NCBI GenBank assembly: GCA_030631445.1
Contig: DAOVLD010000009.1
Location: forward strand, 1-17,944
DNA: 17,944 nt
Direction of reading: 5' to 3'
Source: Bacteroidota bacterium
GTDB taxonomy: Bacteria > Bacteroidota > Bacteroidia > Bacteroidales > VadinHA17
Position numbers and translations under genes: made by a program. This document shows, one piece after another, positions 7,904-15,972 of the stretch. How positions within the stretch are numbered: the stretch's first letter is position 1; each line of letters starts with the position of its first letter. Below the pieces are notes generated by a model. That model searched no databases and was not told where the DNA came from. It saw nothing but the letters and a program-made list of their open reading frames with translations.

Positions 7904-9727
7904 GTGAACAAACCGGTCTTCCTGATATTAATCTCAATTATTCTTTTAAGTATAATAAATTGTGCACGTGTCGGATCTCCGGTTGGAGGCAAAAAAGATA
8001 TTTTACCACCTGAAATAATTGAGAGCACTCCGAATAATTATTCAAAGAATTTTGGATCAGACAAAATAGAAATAGAACTTAACGAATTTGTGCGTTTAGA
8101 CAATCTGCAACAAAAACTTGTTATTTCACCTCCTCTCGATGAAAAACCTGAAATATTTGTCAGGGGAAAGAGTATTATTATTGAGCTGGGGAAACAGGAA
8201 CTAAAACAAAACACAACCTATACTTTTTCTTTTTATGATGCCATAATAGATAACAATGAGGGAAATCCGATTGAAGATTATGAGTTTGTTTTTTCTACAG
8301 GAAACCAGCTGGATTCATTATCAGTAAATGGCATTGTGCTAAGGGCGTTTGATCTTGAGCCGGAAGAAGAAGGGGTGGAGGTGTTATTATATGATCTTTT
8401 GGATGATACCATTCCACAAACAACCCCTCCTTTGTATATTGGAAAACCGGACGAAGAGGGTAAATTCAGGATAAATAATATTAAGGCAGATACATTCAGG
8501 ATATTTGCAATAAAAGACGGCAATCGCAATCATTATTTTGACCAGGCTGGCGAGGCATTTGCATTTCTGGATTCAACCCTGTTAGTTAGCGCCCCCCCTG
8601 AATTTTTTGTGGATACTATGAGAAAAGATACAATAGGTGCTGACACAATAGATACAGACACGACAGATGCTGATATAATAGGTGCCGATATAGCAGAAAT
8701 TGATAAAGAAGAAATAAAACCGGATGCCAGGTTATTTCTTTTTCTGGAAGACCATTCAATTCAATACCTTAAAAATTCAACACGAGAAACCAGGGAACAT
8801 ATACAACTGGTTTTTAATATGCCATTAAAAGAGAGAAAACTTGAGATAACACCGATAGATATTGATACAAAAAGCGAATGGTTTATCAAAGAGGAATTCG
8901 TTATTGGAGACACTGTAAATATTTGGATTACAGATACTATTGTGTCCGGCTCTGATTTAGTAACCCTTAAGCTGGAATACATGAAAGAAGATTCTACAGG
9001 GAACGATATTTCGTTTACCGATACCTCTTTATTAAGATACATAGCTCCTACCGGAAAAAAAAGAGGCAGCGGAGAAATTGCTGACAAAACAGAGAAAACA
9101 CTTGTACTAACTCCGTCGACAGGAAAAAACGCTCAAGTTGAATTAAATCAGAAAATTGTTATTGAGTCAGAAACACCGGTAAAGATAATAGATACCTCAA
9201 AAATAAAACTTTTTCTTTTTGAGGATTCATTAAAAATTAATACCGGGTATATCCTGGAAAAAGATTCCCTGCAAATCAGGAAGTTCAGATTTAGTACAAA
9301 ATGGCAGGAAGCTGCCAAATACCAATTGTTTTTTGAACCCGGGGCTTTTACCGGCATATATGGTTACGGTAATGATACCCTTCTGTTGGATTTTAGAATT
9401 CGTAAGCTGGATTACTATGGTAAAATCATTGTAACTTTAAAAGAAATACCGGAAAGCCTGATTATTCAATTGCTTGATAATAAAGGCGAAGTAAGTAAGG
9501 AAAAAACCGGCTGGAAAAATAATCAGGTTGAATTTTCTTTTTTACACCCGGGAAAATACATGCTAAAAGCAATTTATGACAGGAATAAAAACGGGAAATG
9601 GGATACAGGAAACTATGAGGAGAAAAGACAACCTGAAAAAGTGATTTTTTTCAAAAAAGAATTGGATGTAAGAGCTAACTGGGATTTAGAAATCAACTGG
9701 GATTTTGAAAACGAAATAAATAATTAA
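7904..9727 (+). CDS. SbsA-type Ig-like domain lipoprotein
   Basis: Envelope lipoprotein of a family common in Bacteroidota. Seen, over 607 aa: signal peptide VFLILISIILLSIINC with the lipobox Cys at residue 20 (Asn at -1 is unusual by E. coli rules); CARVGSPVGGKKDILPPEI after cleavage; an SbsA/Big_5 Ig-like domain at about 32-133 (KIEIELNEFVRL, KNTTYTFSFYDAIIDNNEGNP); a carboxypeptidase-regulatory-like beta sandwich at about 139-215 (EEGKFRINNIKADTFRIFAIKDGNRN); further beta-rich repeats; and a terminal DRNKNGKWDTGNYEEKRQPE segment. An Asp/Thr-rich repeat interrupts it at about 236-266. The start is GTG 7904: a stop at 7868 blocks earlier in-frame starts and no better ATG precedes the signal peptide. 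The gene is complete at its 3' end. The exact role is unknown; no catalytic motif is visible. Confidence 0.9.
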   Translation: MNKPVFLILISIILLSIINCARVGSPVGGKKDILPPEIIESTPNNYSKNFGSDKIEIELNEFVRLDNLQQKLVISPPLDEKPEIFVRGKSIIIELGKQELKQNTTYTFSFYDAIIDNNEGNPIEDYEFVFSTGNQLDSLSVNGIVLRAFDLEPEEEGVEVLLYDLLDDTIPQTTPPLYIGKPDEEGKFRINNIKADTFRIFAIKDGNRNHYFDQAGEAFAFLDSTLLVSAPPEFFVDTMRKDTIGADTIDTDTTDADIIGADIAEIDKEEIKPDARLFLFLEDHSIQYLKNSTRETREHIQLVFNMPLKERKLEITPIDIDTKSEWFIKEEFVIGDTVNIWITDTIVSGSDLVTLKLEYMKEDSTGNDISFTDTSLLRYIAPTGKKRGSGEIADKTEKTLVLTPSTGKNAQVELNQKIVIESETPVKIIDTSKIKLFLFEDSLKINTGYILEKDSLQIRKFRFSTKWQEAAKYQLFFEPGAFTGIYGYGNDTLLLDFRIRKLDYYGKIIVTLKEIPESLIIQLLDNKGEVSKEKTGWKNNQVEFSFLHPGKYMLKAIYDRNKNGKWDTGNYEEKRQPEKVIFFKKELDVRANWDLEINWDFENEINN

Positions 9728-9741
9728 CCCTGTGGGGTGGG

Positions 9742-10623
9742 TTGTTTAATTATGGTATGTACGGAGAAAAATCACCCTATACACACCTTATTTCTGAAGA
9801 TAACCTGAAAGCACAGGATCCGGAAGAACTGACAGAGTTGCTGAAGGGCCTGTATTCGTATAAACACAAAGTTTTTTATTATGGAAGCATGCCGCTAACA
9901 AAAGTTATGCGGGTTATTGAAAAGCATCATAAAGTTCCTGAAGTACTAAAAACTTACCCTGACCCTGTGAAGTTTGTTGAACTGGAAACCAATGAGAACA
10001 AAGTCTATTTTGTAGATTATGATATGGTTCAGGTAAACATAATAATGATGTCTAAGGATGAAAAACTGAACATGTCGTTATTGCCCGAGGCAACATTATT
10101 TAATGAATATTTTGGTGGAGGATTGTCATCCATAGTGTTTCAGGAGATCAGGGAATCAAGAGCACTGGCTTATGCGGTGTTTGCTGCCTTCAATATTCCA
10201 GCTAAACGGGAACGGTCTCATTTTGCTTACGGATTTGTGGGAACCCAGGCAGATAAGCTACAAATGGCAATACATGCCCTGCTCGACCTGATGAATGATA
10301 TGCCTAAAGCCGGAAAACAATTTAACCTGGCAAAAGAATCAATCATGAAAAAGATAGAATCGGAAAGGATTACCAAGACAAATATATATTCTACATATAT
10401 TAGAAATCTCGATCGTGGTGTGAATTATGATACAAGAAAAGATGTATATGAAGCTATGAAAACGATGAGCCTGGATGAGTTGGATAAATTTTTTATGGAG
10501 CATATCGCTGGGAAGAATTATACTTTCCTGGTACTGGGCGACAGGGATGCGGTTGATATGAACGTGCTGAAAGAACTGGGTACGATCAGAGAAATAAAAC
10601 TAGAAGAAATATTCGGGCACTAG
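9742..10623 (+). pseudogene. C-terminal fragment of an M16 (insulinase-family) metallopeptidase
   Basis: Seen: 293 codons that match the last third of the long M16 peptidases of Bacteroidota, beginning in mid-protein (FNYGMYGEKSPYTHLISEDN) and including the M16 C-terminal motif FGGGLSSIVFQEIRESRALAYAV. The zinc-binding HxxEH half is absent, so it cannot be an active peptidase alone. Homologues are usually above 900 aa, by family knowledge. The frame has a stop at 9721 and opens only 14 bp after the upstream lipoprotein gene ends; the first possible starts are TTG 9742 and ATG 9757. The rest of the frame is intact to a proper stop and a terminator follows, so the 5' part was probably lost by deletion, or the junction is an assembly error. 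A functional stand-alone C-terminal protein is possible but less likely. Confidence 0.75.
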
Positions 10624-10636
10624 AAAATGATTTAAG

Positions 10637-10669
10637 CAGCTCCGGTTCCGAACCAGGACTGTTTTTTTT
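10637..10669 (+). terminator. Rho-independent terminator after the M16 fragment
   Basis: CAG-c-TCC-GGTT pairs with AACC-a-GGA-CTG around a CCG loop (10637-10661; a one-base bulge on each side), directly followed by eight T residues (10662-10669). It starts 13 bp after the M16 stop and closes the transcription unit that begins at 7904, separating it from the kinase cluster. Confidence 0.8.
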
Positions 10670-10742
10670 ATCTGATTTTTAACCCGAATAACAACGCCCT
10701 TGATCAATTATAGAAGTTTACCGCGTATTGAGAGAAATATTT

Positions 10743-10750
10743 TACATTTG
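10743..10750 (+). promoter_or_regulatory. Candidate -7 box (TACATTTG) for the kinase cluster
   Basis: TACATTTG is an exact TAnnTTTG match between the terminator and the first ROK gene; only a weak TTTA (10717-10720) stands near the -33 position. Transcription from here would include the shared palindrome at 10765 in its leader. Confidence 0.4.
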
Positions 10751-10764
10751 TGGATTGGTAACTA

Positions 10765-10816
10765 ATAAGTACTTATACTTCGGTTAATCGCTCAGTATGG
10801 AAAGTGAACTAAAGTT
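10765..10816 (+). promoter_or_regulatory. Leader motif: ATAAGTACTTAT palindrome plus AAAGTGAACTAAAGTT
   Basis: A 12-bp palindrome ATAAGTACTTAT (10765-10776) is followed at 10801-10816 by AAAGTGAACTAAAGTT; a partial copy of the latter (AAAGTGAACTAAA) is at 10845-10857. Both parts recur upstream of the phosphofructokinase gene. This could be an operator with a dispersed repeat next to it. Confidence 0.4.
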
Positions 10817-10891
10817 GAGAAGAAGTTATAAGTGACTAAAGTTAAAAGTGAACTAAAAATATTTAAGATGGATAATAAAATTATTATAAAC

Positions 10892-11854
10892 ATGAAAGAA
10901 GTAACATGCGGACTCGATATTGGTGGAACCAATAGTGTTATTGGAATTGTAGACAGAGAAGGACAAATACTTGCTGAAGACACAGTGTCAACCAGAAAAT
11001 ATCCGGTTGTTGAAGATTTTGTTGAGGCATGCTATTCTACCATGCAAAAGCTGAAGGAATCTTTAGGTGAAGAAGTGAAAATCATGGGAGTTGGGATTGG
11101 AGCACCAAACGCGAATTACTATAATGGAACAATAGAACATCCGCCTAATCTTGTCTGGGAAGGGATTATACCACTGGCTGATCTGTTCAAAAAATATTTT
11201 GACGTTCCGGTTGTTCTTACCAATGATGCAAATGCGGCAGCTATGGGTGAGATGATCTTTGGCGGTGCACGGGGCATGAAGCATTTTATAGAATATACTC
11301 TTGGAACAGGTCTTGGAAGCGGAATTGTTGTTAATGGCGAAATTTTGTACGGACATACAGGATTTGCAGGGGAAATAGGACATATTATTATGAAACCCGG
11401 AGGAAGAGATTGTGGATGTGGACGACAAGGCTGTTTGGAAAATTATGCGTCAGCAACCGGATTGGTAAGAACAATGCATGAACTTCTTGGTAAAAGAAGA
11501 GATGAAAGCAAATTGCGAAAAATACCCTGCGAAGACCTGGATTCAAAGCAAATTGCTGAAGCTGCAAATGAAGGTGACAAAATTGCACTTGAAGCTTTTG
11601 ATGATACTGCAAAGATCCTGGCTTTGTCAATTGCAAATGCTGTAGCTTTTTCGAGCCCCGAAGCTGTTTTTCTTTTTGGAGGACTGGCAAATGCGGGAGA
11701 CCTGATTTTCAAACCCACCAGGAAATATATGGAAGAAACACTTCAGATTATGTTTAAGGGAACAGTAAAATTATTACCATCCGAAATACCCGAAAGTAAA
11801 GGTGCAGTGATGGGGGCGAGTGCACTTGCGTGGCATGAAATATTGAATAAATAG
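10892..11854 (+). CDS. ROK-family sugar kinase (first copy)
   Basis: Probable cytoplasmic hexose or amino-sugar kinase, ATP + sugar to sugar-6-phosphate. Seen, 320 aa from ATG 10892: phosphate-binding GLDIGGTNS (Asp9); catalytic Asp112 in TNDANAAA; GTGLGSG around 140; EIGH of the ROK motif; and the zinc-binding CGCGRQGC (Cys174, Cys176, Cys181). There is no N-terminal helix-turn-helix, so it is a kinase and not a NagC/Mlc-type regulator. Possible starts at GTG 10832 and ATG 10868 would translate the AAAGTTA-type intergenic repeat; 10892 is preferred because its AT-rich leader ending in TAAAC resembles those of its neighbours and it matches the N-terminus of the second ROK protein. It is first in the cluster, with the CBM9-like gene starting 11 bp after it. 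Glucose, glucosamine or GlcNAc are all possible substrates. Confidence 0.9.
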   Translation: MKEVTCGLDIGGTNSVIGIVDREGQILAEDTVSTRKYPVVEDFVEACYSTMQKLKESLGEEVKIMGVGIGAPNANYYNGTIEHPPNLVWEGIIPLADLFKKYFDVPVVLTNDANAAAMGEMIFGGARGMKHFIEYTLGTGLGSGIVVNGEILYGHTGFAGEIGHIIMKPGGRDCGCGRQGCLENYASATGLVRTMHELLGKRRDESKLRKIPCEDLDSKQIAEAANEGDKIALEAFDDTAKILALSIANAVAFSSPEAVFLFGGLANAGDLIFKPTRKYMEETLQIMFKGTVKLLPSEIPESKGAVMGASALAWHEILNK

Positions 11855-11865
11855 TTGGCACCTGT

Positions 11866-12519
11866 ATGAAAAGCTTAAAAGTTAAGCGATTGGATATTGA
11901 CGATGAAAAACCAGCCCTGGAAAAAATATCAAAACTATTAGATGAACAGGGACAGGGTTATGAAATTAACCAGTTACCCTGGAAGGAATTTTCATATCAA
12001 CCGGATGTAAGATTTAATATTGCTTATGGAGAGAAGGAATTGTATCTGAAGTACTATGTAACCGAAAATTACATACGGGCAAAACATGATAAATCAAATC
12101 AAATGGTGTGTGAAGACAGTTGTGTTGAGTTTTTTGTTTCTCCTTCAAACGATGGTGTTTATTACAATTTTGAATTTAATTGTATTGGTACATGTTTACT
12201 TGGGAAGGGCAGATCGCGCAAAAACAGTAAAGTTATAGATCCGGGAGTGATTGAAGGAATCCGAAGGATTTCCACCCTCGGAAATCAGTCATTTGAAGAA
12301 AGATCCGGGAAATTTTTCTGGGAACTAACAATTGCCATTCCTTTAGAAACTTTTACTAACCATAAATTGTTAGAAGTGAAAGGAAAAAAATTCAGAGCGA
12401 ATTTTTATAAATGTGGTGATAAACTTTCCGAAATGCATTATTTAACATGGAACAGGGTTGAAACTAACAACCCTGATTTCCACCAGCCTGCTTTTTTTGG
12501 AGAAATAGAATTTTGTTGA
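11866..12519 (+). CDS. CBM9-like carbohydrate-binding protein
   Basis: Beta-sandwich protein related to family 9 carbohydrate-binding modules, 217 aa. Seen: PWKEFSYQPDVRFNIAYGEK (about residues 38-57), then ELYLKYYVTE, then a CEDSCVEFFVSPSNDGVYYN strand pair and a C-terminal YLTWNRVETNNPDFHQPAFFGEIEF, the pattern of stand-alone CBM9-like proteins in Bacteroidota. There is no signal peptide or membrane helix, so as read it stays in the cytoplasm, which is odd for a polysaccharide-binding module; it may instead act on a soluble sugar or serve the neighbouring enzymes. It starts at ATG 11866, 11 bp after the ROK stop, hence surely co-transcribed. Binding specificity cannot be read from the sequence. 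Confidence 0.8.
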   Translation: MKSLKVKRLDIDDEKPALEKISKLLDEQGQGYEINQLPWKEFSYQPDVRFNIAYGEKELYLKYYVTENYIRAKHDKSNQMVCEDSCVEFFVSPSNDGVYYNFEFNCIGTCLLGKGRSRKNSKVIDPGVIEGIRRISTLGNQSFEERSGKFFWELTIAIPLETFTNHKLLEVKGKKFRANFYKCGDKLSEMHYLTWNRVETNNPDFHQPAFFGEIEFC

Positions 12520-12603
12520 TGTTTTTTTTTCTCCACAAAATAAATTATTTTTAAAAGTCGGTAGTAGAAATAAAAATTTATAGCTAATAAATATTTGTAA
12601 TTA

Positions 12604-12629
12604 TTAAGTACTTAAAGTGAACTAAAGTT
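12604..12629 (+). promoter_or_regulatory. Leader motif upstream of PFK: TTAAGTACTTAA plus AAAGTGAACTAAAGTT
   Basis: Palindrome TTAAGTACTTAA (12604-12615) overlaps AAAGTGAACTAAAGTT (12614-12629), the same 16-mer found at 10801-10816. The rest of the 181-bp gap 12520-12700 is AT-rich, with AATATTTG near 12675 as a poor -7 box. Confidence 0.4.
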
Positions 12630-12700
12630 AAGTTAGGTGAGTAGGTATTTCAAACTTAAGGTACTGAATAATTACAATATTTGACTAAAATAAATTTAAC

Positions 12701-13906
12701 ATGAAGGGCAATGCTATTATAGGACAATCGGGCGGACCCACAGCTGTTATAAATGCCAGTCTTGCAGGTGTGATAGAAAAAACCCGGAAATCGGGAAAAA
12801 TCGCGGAGATATATGGCATGAAATTCGGAATTGAGGGTTTTATGCAGGAGAAAATTATTGATCTTGGAAATCAAACTGATAAAATTATCTCGGGGCTAAG
12901 GACTACTCCCTCTTCTGCTCTAGGTTCATCAAGACATAAATTAAAGCAGCAGGATTTTCCCAAAATAATGAAAGTGCTTAAAAAATATAATATCAGGTAC
13001 TTTTTTATGATTGGTGGGAATGATACAATGGATACTATCAATAGAATTGAATCATACTGTAAAAATAATGGTTATGAAATTGTTGGAACAGGAATACCCA
13101 AAACTGTTGATAACGATCTGTATGGCACAGACCATACACCAGGTTTTCCCTCTGCTGCACGAACAAATATTCTTAATGTTATGCAGGCAGGAATTCTTGC
13201 ACGGGATATGCAAAAGGTGGATAAATTTGTAATTTATCAGACAATCGGAAGGGATTCGAGATGGCTTGCTGCGGCAACAGCATTGGCAAAACGAAAAGAA
13301 GAAGATGCGCCGCATTTAATATATACCCCCGAATTTTATTTCAACAAGGAAGAATTCCTGAAAGATGCAGGGTTATGCATTGATAAATATGGTTGGGTTT
13401 CAGTTGTTTGCGGAGAAGGATTGAAATTTAAAGATGGTACCCCGGTAAGCGCATCAAAGACGCAGGACAAATTTAGCAATGTTGAGTTTGGAGCAATGGG
13501 TGGATCAAGTGTTGGGATGAACCTTCATAAAATGATAGCAGATGAATATGGATACAGGGGAGAATTTCAAATTACCGAATCACTTATTATGTGTGATGCT
13601 GACAGAACTGTGAATCTTGACCGTAGAGAAGCCTTTATTTGTGGTATTGAAGCGGTTAAACTGGCTGAAAAAGGCCGGTCGGGATATATGATTGCCCTGG
13701 AAAGAAAATCAGATAATCCATATAAAATTAAATACAACAAAGTATTACTCAGTGATGTAGCTATTAAAGCAAAGCCAATGCCTCTGGAATATTTTAATGA
13801 AAAAGGCAATTTCGTTAATAAAAAATTCATTGAGTATATTAAACCGTTAATTGGAAAACTGCCTGAGTTTGTTGAACTGGAAAATAAAACAATAAAACAA
13901 GGATAG
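12701..13906 (+). CDS. 6-phosphofructokinase, PPi-dependent type (probable)
   Basis: PFKA-superfamily enzyme, 401 aa, phosphorylating fructose-6-phosphate (or a related sugar phosphate) to the bisphosphate. Seen: GQSGGPTAVINAS at 8-20; GGNDTMDT at 105-112, where Asp108 takes the place of the Gly of ATP enzymes; PKTVDNDL at 133-140, with Lys134 in place of Gly and catalytic Asp137; and TIGRDSRWLA around 190. The Asp108/Lys134 pair is the known signature for pyrophosphate as phosphoryl donor. Odd points: Asn107 replaces the usual Asp of GGDD, and the sugar-phosphate-binding LGxxQRGG motif is not found; LIMCDADRTVNLDRREA stands in its place. A different sugar phosphate is therefore possible. ATG 12701 has a typical AT leader. 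It is followed by paired hairpins and the deacetylase gene. Confidence 0.88.
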   Translation: MKGNAIIGQSGGPTAVINASLAGVIEKTRKSGKIAEIYGMKFGIEGFMQEKIIDLGNQTDKIISGLRTTPSSALGSSRHKLKQQDFPKIMKVLKKYNIRYFFMIGGNDTMDTINRIESYCKNNGYEIVGTGIPKTVDNDLYGTDHTPGFPSAARTNILNVMQAGILARDMQKVDKFVIYQTIGRDSRWLAAATALAKRKEEDAPHLIYTPEFYFNKEEFLKDAGLCIDKYGWVSVVCGEGLKFKDGTPVSASKTQDKFSNVEFGAMGGSSVGMNLHKMIADEYGYRGEFQITESLIMCDADRTVNLDRREAFICGIEAVKLAEKGRSGYMIALERKSDNPYKIKYNKVLLSDVAIKAKPMPLEYFNEKGNFVNKKFIEYIKPLIGKLPEFVELENKTIKQG

Positions 13907-13917
13907 AATGAACTGAG

Positions 13918-13959
13918 CCCCGAAAAAAATCGGGGTGAGCTATCCCGACAATGTCGGGA
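13918..13959. repeat. Two adjacent GC-rich hairpins
   Basis: CCCCGA (13918-13923) and TCGGGG (13930-13935) enclose six A residues; then TCCCGACA (13943-13950) and TGTCGGGA (13952-13959) form a second perfect stem. Neither is followed by a T-run, so they look like a REP-type intergenic element or an mRNA-stability structure inside the PFK-deacetylase gap, not a terminator. Confidence 0.8.
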
Positions 13960-13996
13960 CTGGCTATGTGACCGTTGAAAATTAAATTATAAATAC

Positions 13997-14785
13997 ATGA
14001 AACGAAAATTTAATAAAGTTGTGCTGGCTTTTCATGCACATCCGGATGACACGGAAGCCTTTGCTTCAGGAACCCTGAAACTTTTAAAGGACAAAGGATA
14101 CAAGATTATTATTGCTACTATGACTGCAGGGGGAATGGGTGAAATAAATTCAACAGAGCAAGAAACTATTGAAACAAGAAAAATCGAGGCGCGCAAAGCA
14201 GCTGATATTCTCGGTGCTGATTATTATTGCTTCAACGGAAGAGATGGCTTTTTGTTTGATACGGAAGAATTAAGAATTAATGCCATTGAACTGATGAGGA
14301 AGGTGAAGGCAGGGATCGTTTTTACACATTTGCCAATGGATTATCATAGTGACCACAGAACCACCTGCAATATTGTTGAAACAGCAGCAATGATATCAAC
14401 ACTGCCTAATGTTCCTTGTAACGAAGCACCGCTTGAGGTAACACCTTTGCTATATCATACCGCCCCTTTAACATTATCAGATCCATTGGGCTCTGATATA
14501 CACCCCCCTCATTTTTTTGTGGATATTACATCTGTTATTGACACCAAAATGAAAATGCTTACTTATCATAAATCTCAAATGGAACTTATGAAACATATGC
14601 ATAAGATTGAAGATTTTTTTGGCATGATGAAAAAGGCAAACGTGGATTATGGTAAGATGGTAGGAATTGATTATGCAGAAATTTTCTGGCAACATCTTTG
14701 CGGGGGATTTCAAAAGGAACCGCAAATTCAGGACGACATAAAAGAATTTATTATAGAAAACGGTAAAAAGGCAATATTTGATTGA
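13997..14785 (+). CDS. PIG-L (LmbE) family N-deacetylase
   Basis: Zinc-dependent deacetylase family that removes N-acetyl groups from GlcNAc-containing molecules. Seen, over 262 aa: AHPDDTE near the N-terminus (His15 and Asp18 as zinc ligands, Asp17 as general base) and YHSDHRTT further on (His117, Asp119, His120), giving the complete metal and catalytic set. The Rossmann-like start KVVLAFHAHPDD and TMTAGGMGEINS are typical. No signal peptide, so it is cytoplasmic and would act on imported sugars. ATG 13997 is the natural start, with an AT-rich leader (AAATTATAAATAC). Placed between PFK and the SIS protein, 112 bp before the latter, it fits deacetylation of free GlcNAc or a short chito-oligomer; bacillithiol- or mycothiol-type substrates are alternatives. 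Confidence 0.9.
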   Translation: MKRKFNKVVLAFHAHPDDTEAFASGTLKLLKDKGYKIIIATMTAGGMGEINSTEQETIETRKIEARKAADILGADYYCFNGRDGFLFDTEELRINAIELMRKVKAGIVFTHLPMDYHSDHRTTCNIVETAAMISTLPNVPCNEAPLEVTPLLYHTAPLTLSDPLGSDIHPPHFFVDITSVIDTKMKMLTYHKSQMELMKHMHKIEDFFGMMKKANVDYGKMVGIDYAEIFWQHLCGGFQKEPQIQDDIKEFIIENGKKAIFD

Positions 14786-14795
14786 TATTTTATAC

Positions 14796-14803
14796 TAATT
14801 TTG
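14796..14803 (+). promoter_or_regulatory. Candidate -7 box (TAATTTTG) before the SIS gene
   Basis: Exact TAnnTTTG match in the 112-bp deacetylase-SIS gap, with TTTG at 14777-14780, which is closer than the usual -33 spacing. The same gap has three GCTAAG-like copies (about 14816-14840). Confidence 0.25.
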
Positions 14804-14897
14804 GTTTTTCAAAAAGGCTAAAGCTAAGACTGGGGCTAAGGAAGAGAAAAAATATTATTATTTAACAAGGTTAAACCACGATAAATTTAAATACACT

Positions 14898-15914
14898 ATG
14901 GAACAGAATAATAAAAAGTATTCAAAATATGCTCTTGTTGAAGAGATGCTTGAAATTACAGAGGTTATAAAAAACTTTGATCCGTCAGTATCAGGAAGGT
15001 TTATTTCCCCGATTCGTGAAAAAGGAAGATTGTTTCTTACCGGCGAGGGAAGCAGCAGAATATTCCCTGCAAAAAGAGCTATTTACGAAGTATTGAAAAA
15101 AGGAAACCTGTTACAGGTTTCAACAGAGGGTGCAACACAGGCACTTGAATATATTTTAACTAATTATGCTGTATTCGGAGCTTCTAATTCCGGTAAGACA
15201 AAAGAAATAGTCAGATTGTTCGAAAAACTCAAAAACAGTGGGCATAATGCCCTGTTTGGACTGACAGCAAATAGCGATACACCACTCGAAAGTATGTGCA
15301 GGGATACACATGTATTAAATTGCGGGAAGGAAAAAGCTGTTGCTGCTACAAAATCGGTTGTTGAACAGGCTTTATTTTACGATAGCCTTATACATCATCT
15401 TGCTGATGAAAAAATGGAAGGGTTAAATGAACTATCAGAACAGGTTGATAAAGCCATGAAGCAAAATATCGAATCCGGAATGATTGAACAATTAAAGAAT
15501 GCAGACATTATATATTTTGCCGGCCGAAATACAGGTGTTGCTGAAGAGCTGACATTAAAAACCAACGAGATAACCAGAAAAAGATCAGATTTTCTTGAGG
15601 GAACATATGTGCTTCATGGAATTGAAGAGATTATGGATAAAAACGAAGTTGTAATTTTAGTCGAACCTTTCGAAAGTGAGGAAGAAAAAATTAAAGAATG
15701 CCTTGTAAAAGGTGTTGGAATGAAAGTTATTTCAATTTCTGCCAGGGAAACATCATTTCCAACTATAAAAATCCCGGATGGTGGAAAATACCATAATTAT
15801 GTTGAGCTGGCAGCCGGATGGAATGTTTTAGTTGAAATTGGAATAGCACTGGGGATTGATCTTGACAAACCAGTAAGGGCTAGAAAAGTAGGGAATGAGT
15901 ACATTGTCGGGTAA
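14898..15914 (+). CDS. Double-SIS-domain sugar isomerase/deaminase (GlmS isomerase-like)
   Basis: Resembles the isomerase half of glucosamine-6-phosphate synthase without the N-terminal glutaminase domain; such proteins act as amino-sugar-phosphate deaminases or isomerases. Seen, over 338 aa: SIS domain 1 at about 40-165 with GEGSSR (49-54), SNSGKTKE (96-103) and EKAVAATKS (145-153); SIS domain 2 at about 195-325 with AGRNTGVAEELTLKTNEI (208-225), whose Glu224 aligns with the GlmS catalytic Glu, and His240 in VLHGIEE aligning with the GlmS ring-opening His. The C-terminus GIDLDKPVRARKVG matches the GlmS tail. The lack of glutaminase makes glutamine-driven synthesis unlikely; deamination of GlcN6P to Fru6P fits the neighbours. 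AgaS- or FrlB-like roles are alternatives. ATG 14898; the ROK gene follows 58 bp later. Confidence 0.87.
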   Translation: MEQNNKKYSKYALVEEMLEITEVIKNFDPSVSGRFISPIREKGRLFLTGEGSSRIFPAKRAIYEVLKKGNLLQVSTEGATQALEYILTNYAVFGASNSGKTKEIVRLFEKLKNSGHNALFGLTANSDTPLESMCRDTHVLNCGKEKAVAATKSVVEQALFYDSLIHHLADEKMEGLNELSEQVDKAMKQNIESGMIEQLKNADIIYFAGRNTGVAEELTLKTNEITRKRSDFLEGTYVLHGIEEIMDKNEVVILVEPFESEEEKIKECLVKGVGMKVISISARETSFPTIKIPDGGKYHNYVELAAGWNVLVEIGIALGIDLDKPVRARKVGNEYIVG

Positions 15915-15927
15915 TTTTGTAGATTTG
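15912..15927 (+). promoter_or_regulatory. Two tandem -7-like boxes before the second ROK gene
   Basis: TAATTTTG (15912-15919, overlapping the SIS stop codon) and TAGATTTG (15920-15927) both fit TAnnTTTG; no -33 TTTG is placed correctly. An internal promoter is possible, read-through more likely. Confidence 0.2.
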
Positions 15928-15972
15928 TATTGGATTTAAATTTTTTTAAACCGGTACAATATCTGATATCCA

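Noticed and set aside
11063..11428. 121-codon minus-strand open frame
   Set aside because: It lies wholly antisense to the first ROK kinase gene, whose motifs are intact; the Cys/Ser/Ile-rich translation looks like a shadow frame.
10892..11854. NagC/Mlc-type ROK transcriptional repressor
   Set aside because: No N-terminal helix-turn-helix; the protein begins at the phosphate-binding DIGGT loop, as in kinases.
12498..12535. Inverted repeat TGGAGAAA / TTTCTCCA with a T-run as a terminator of the CBM9-like gene
   Set aside because: The T-run forms the loop and right arm instead of following the stem, the stem is AT-rich, and the loop is over 20 bases.
14898..15914. Full glucosamine-6-phosphate synthase (glmS)
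   Set aside because: The N-terminal glutaminase domain with its Cys nucleophile is absent; only the isomerase part is present, and the upstream gap has no coding remnant of it.
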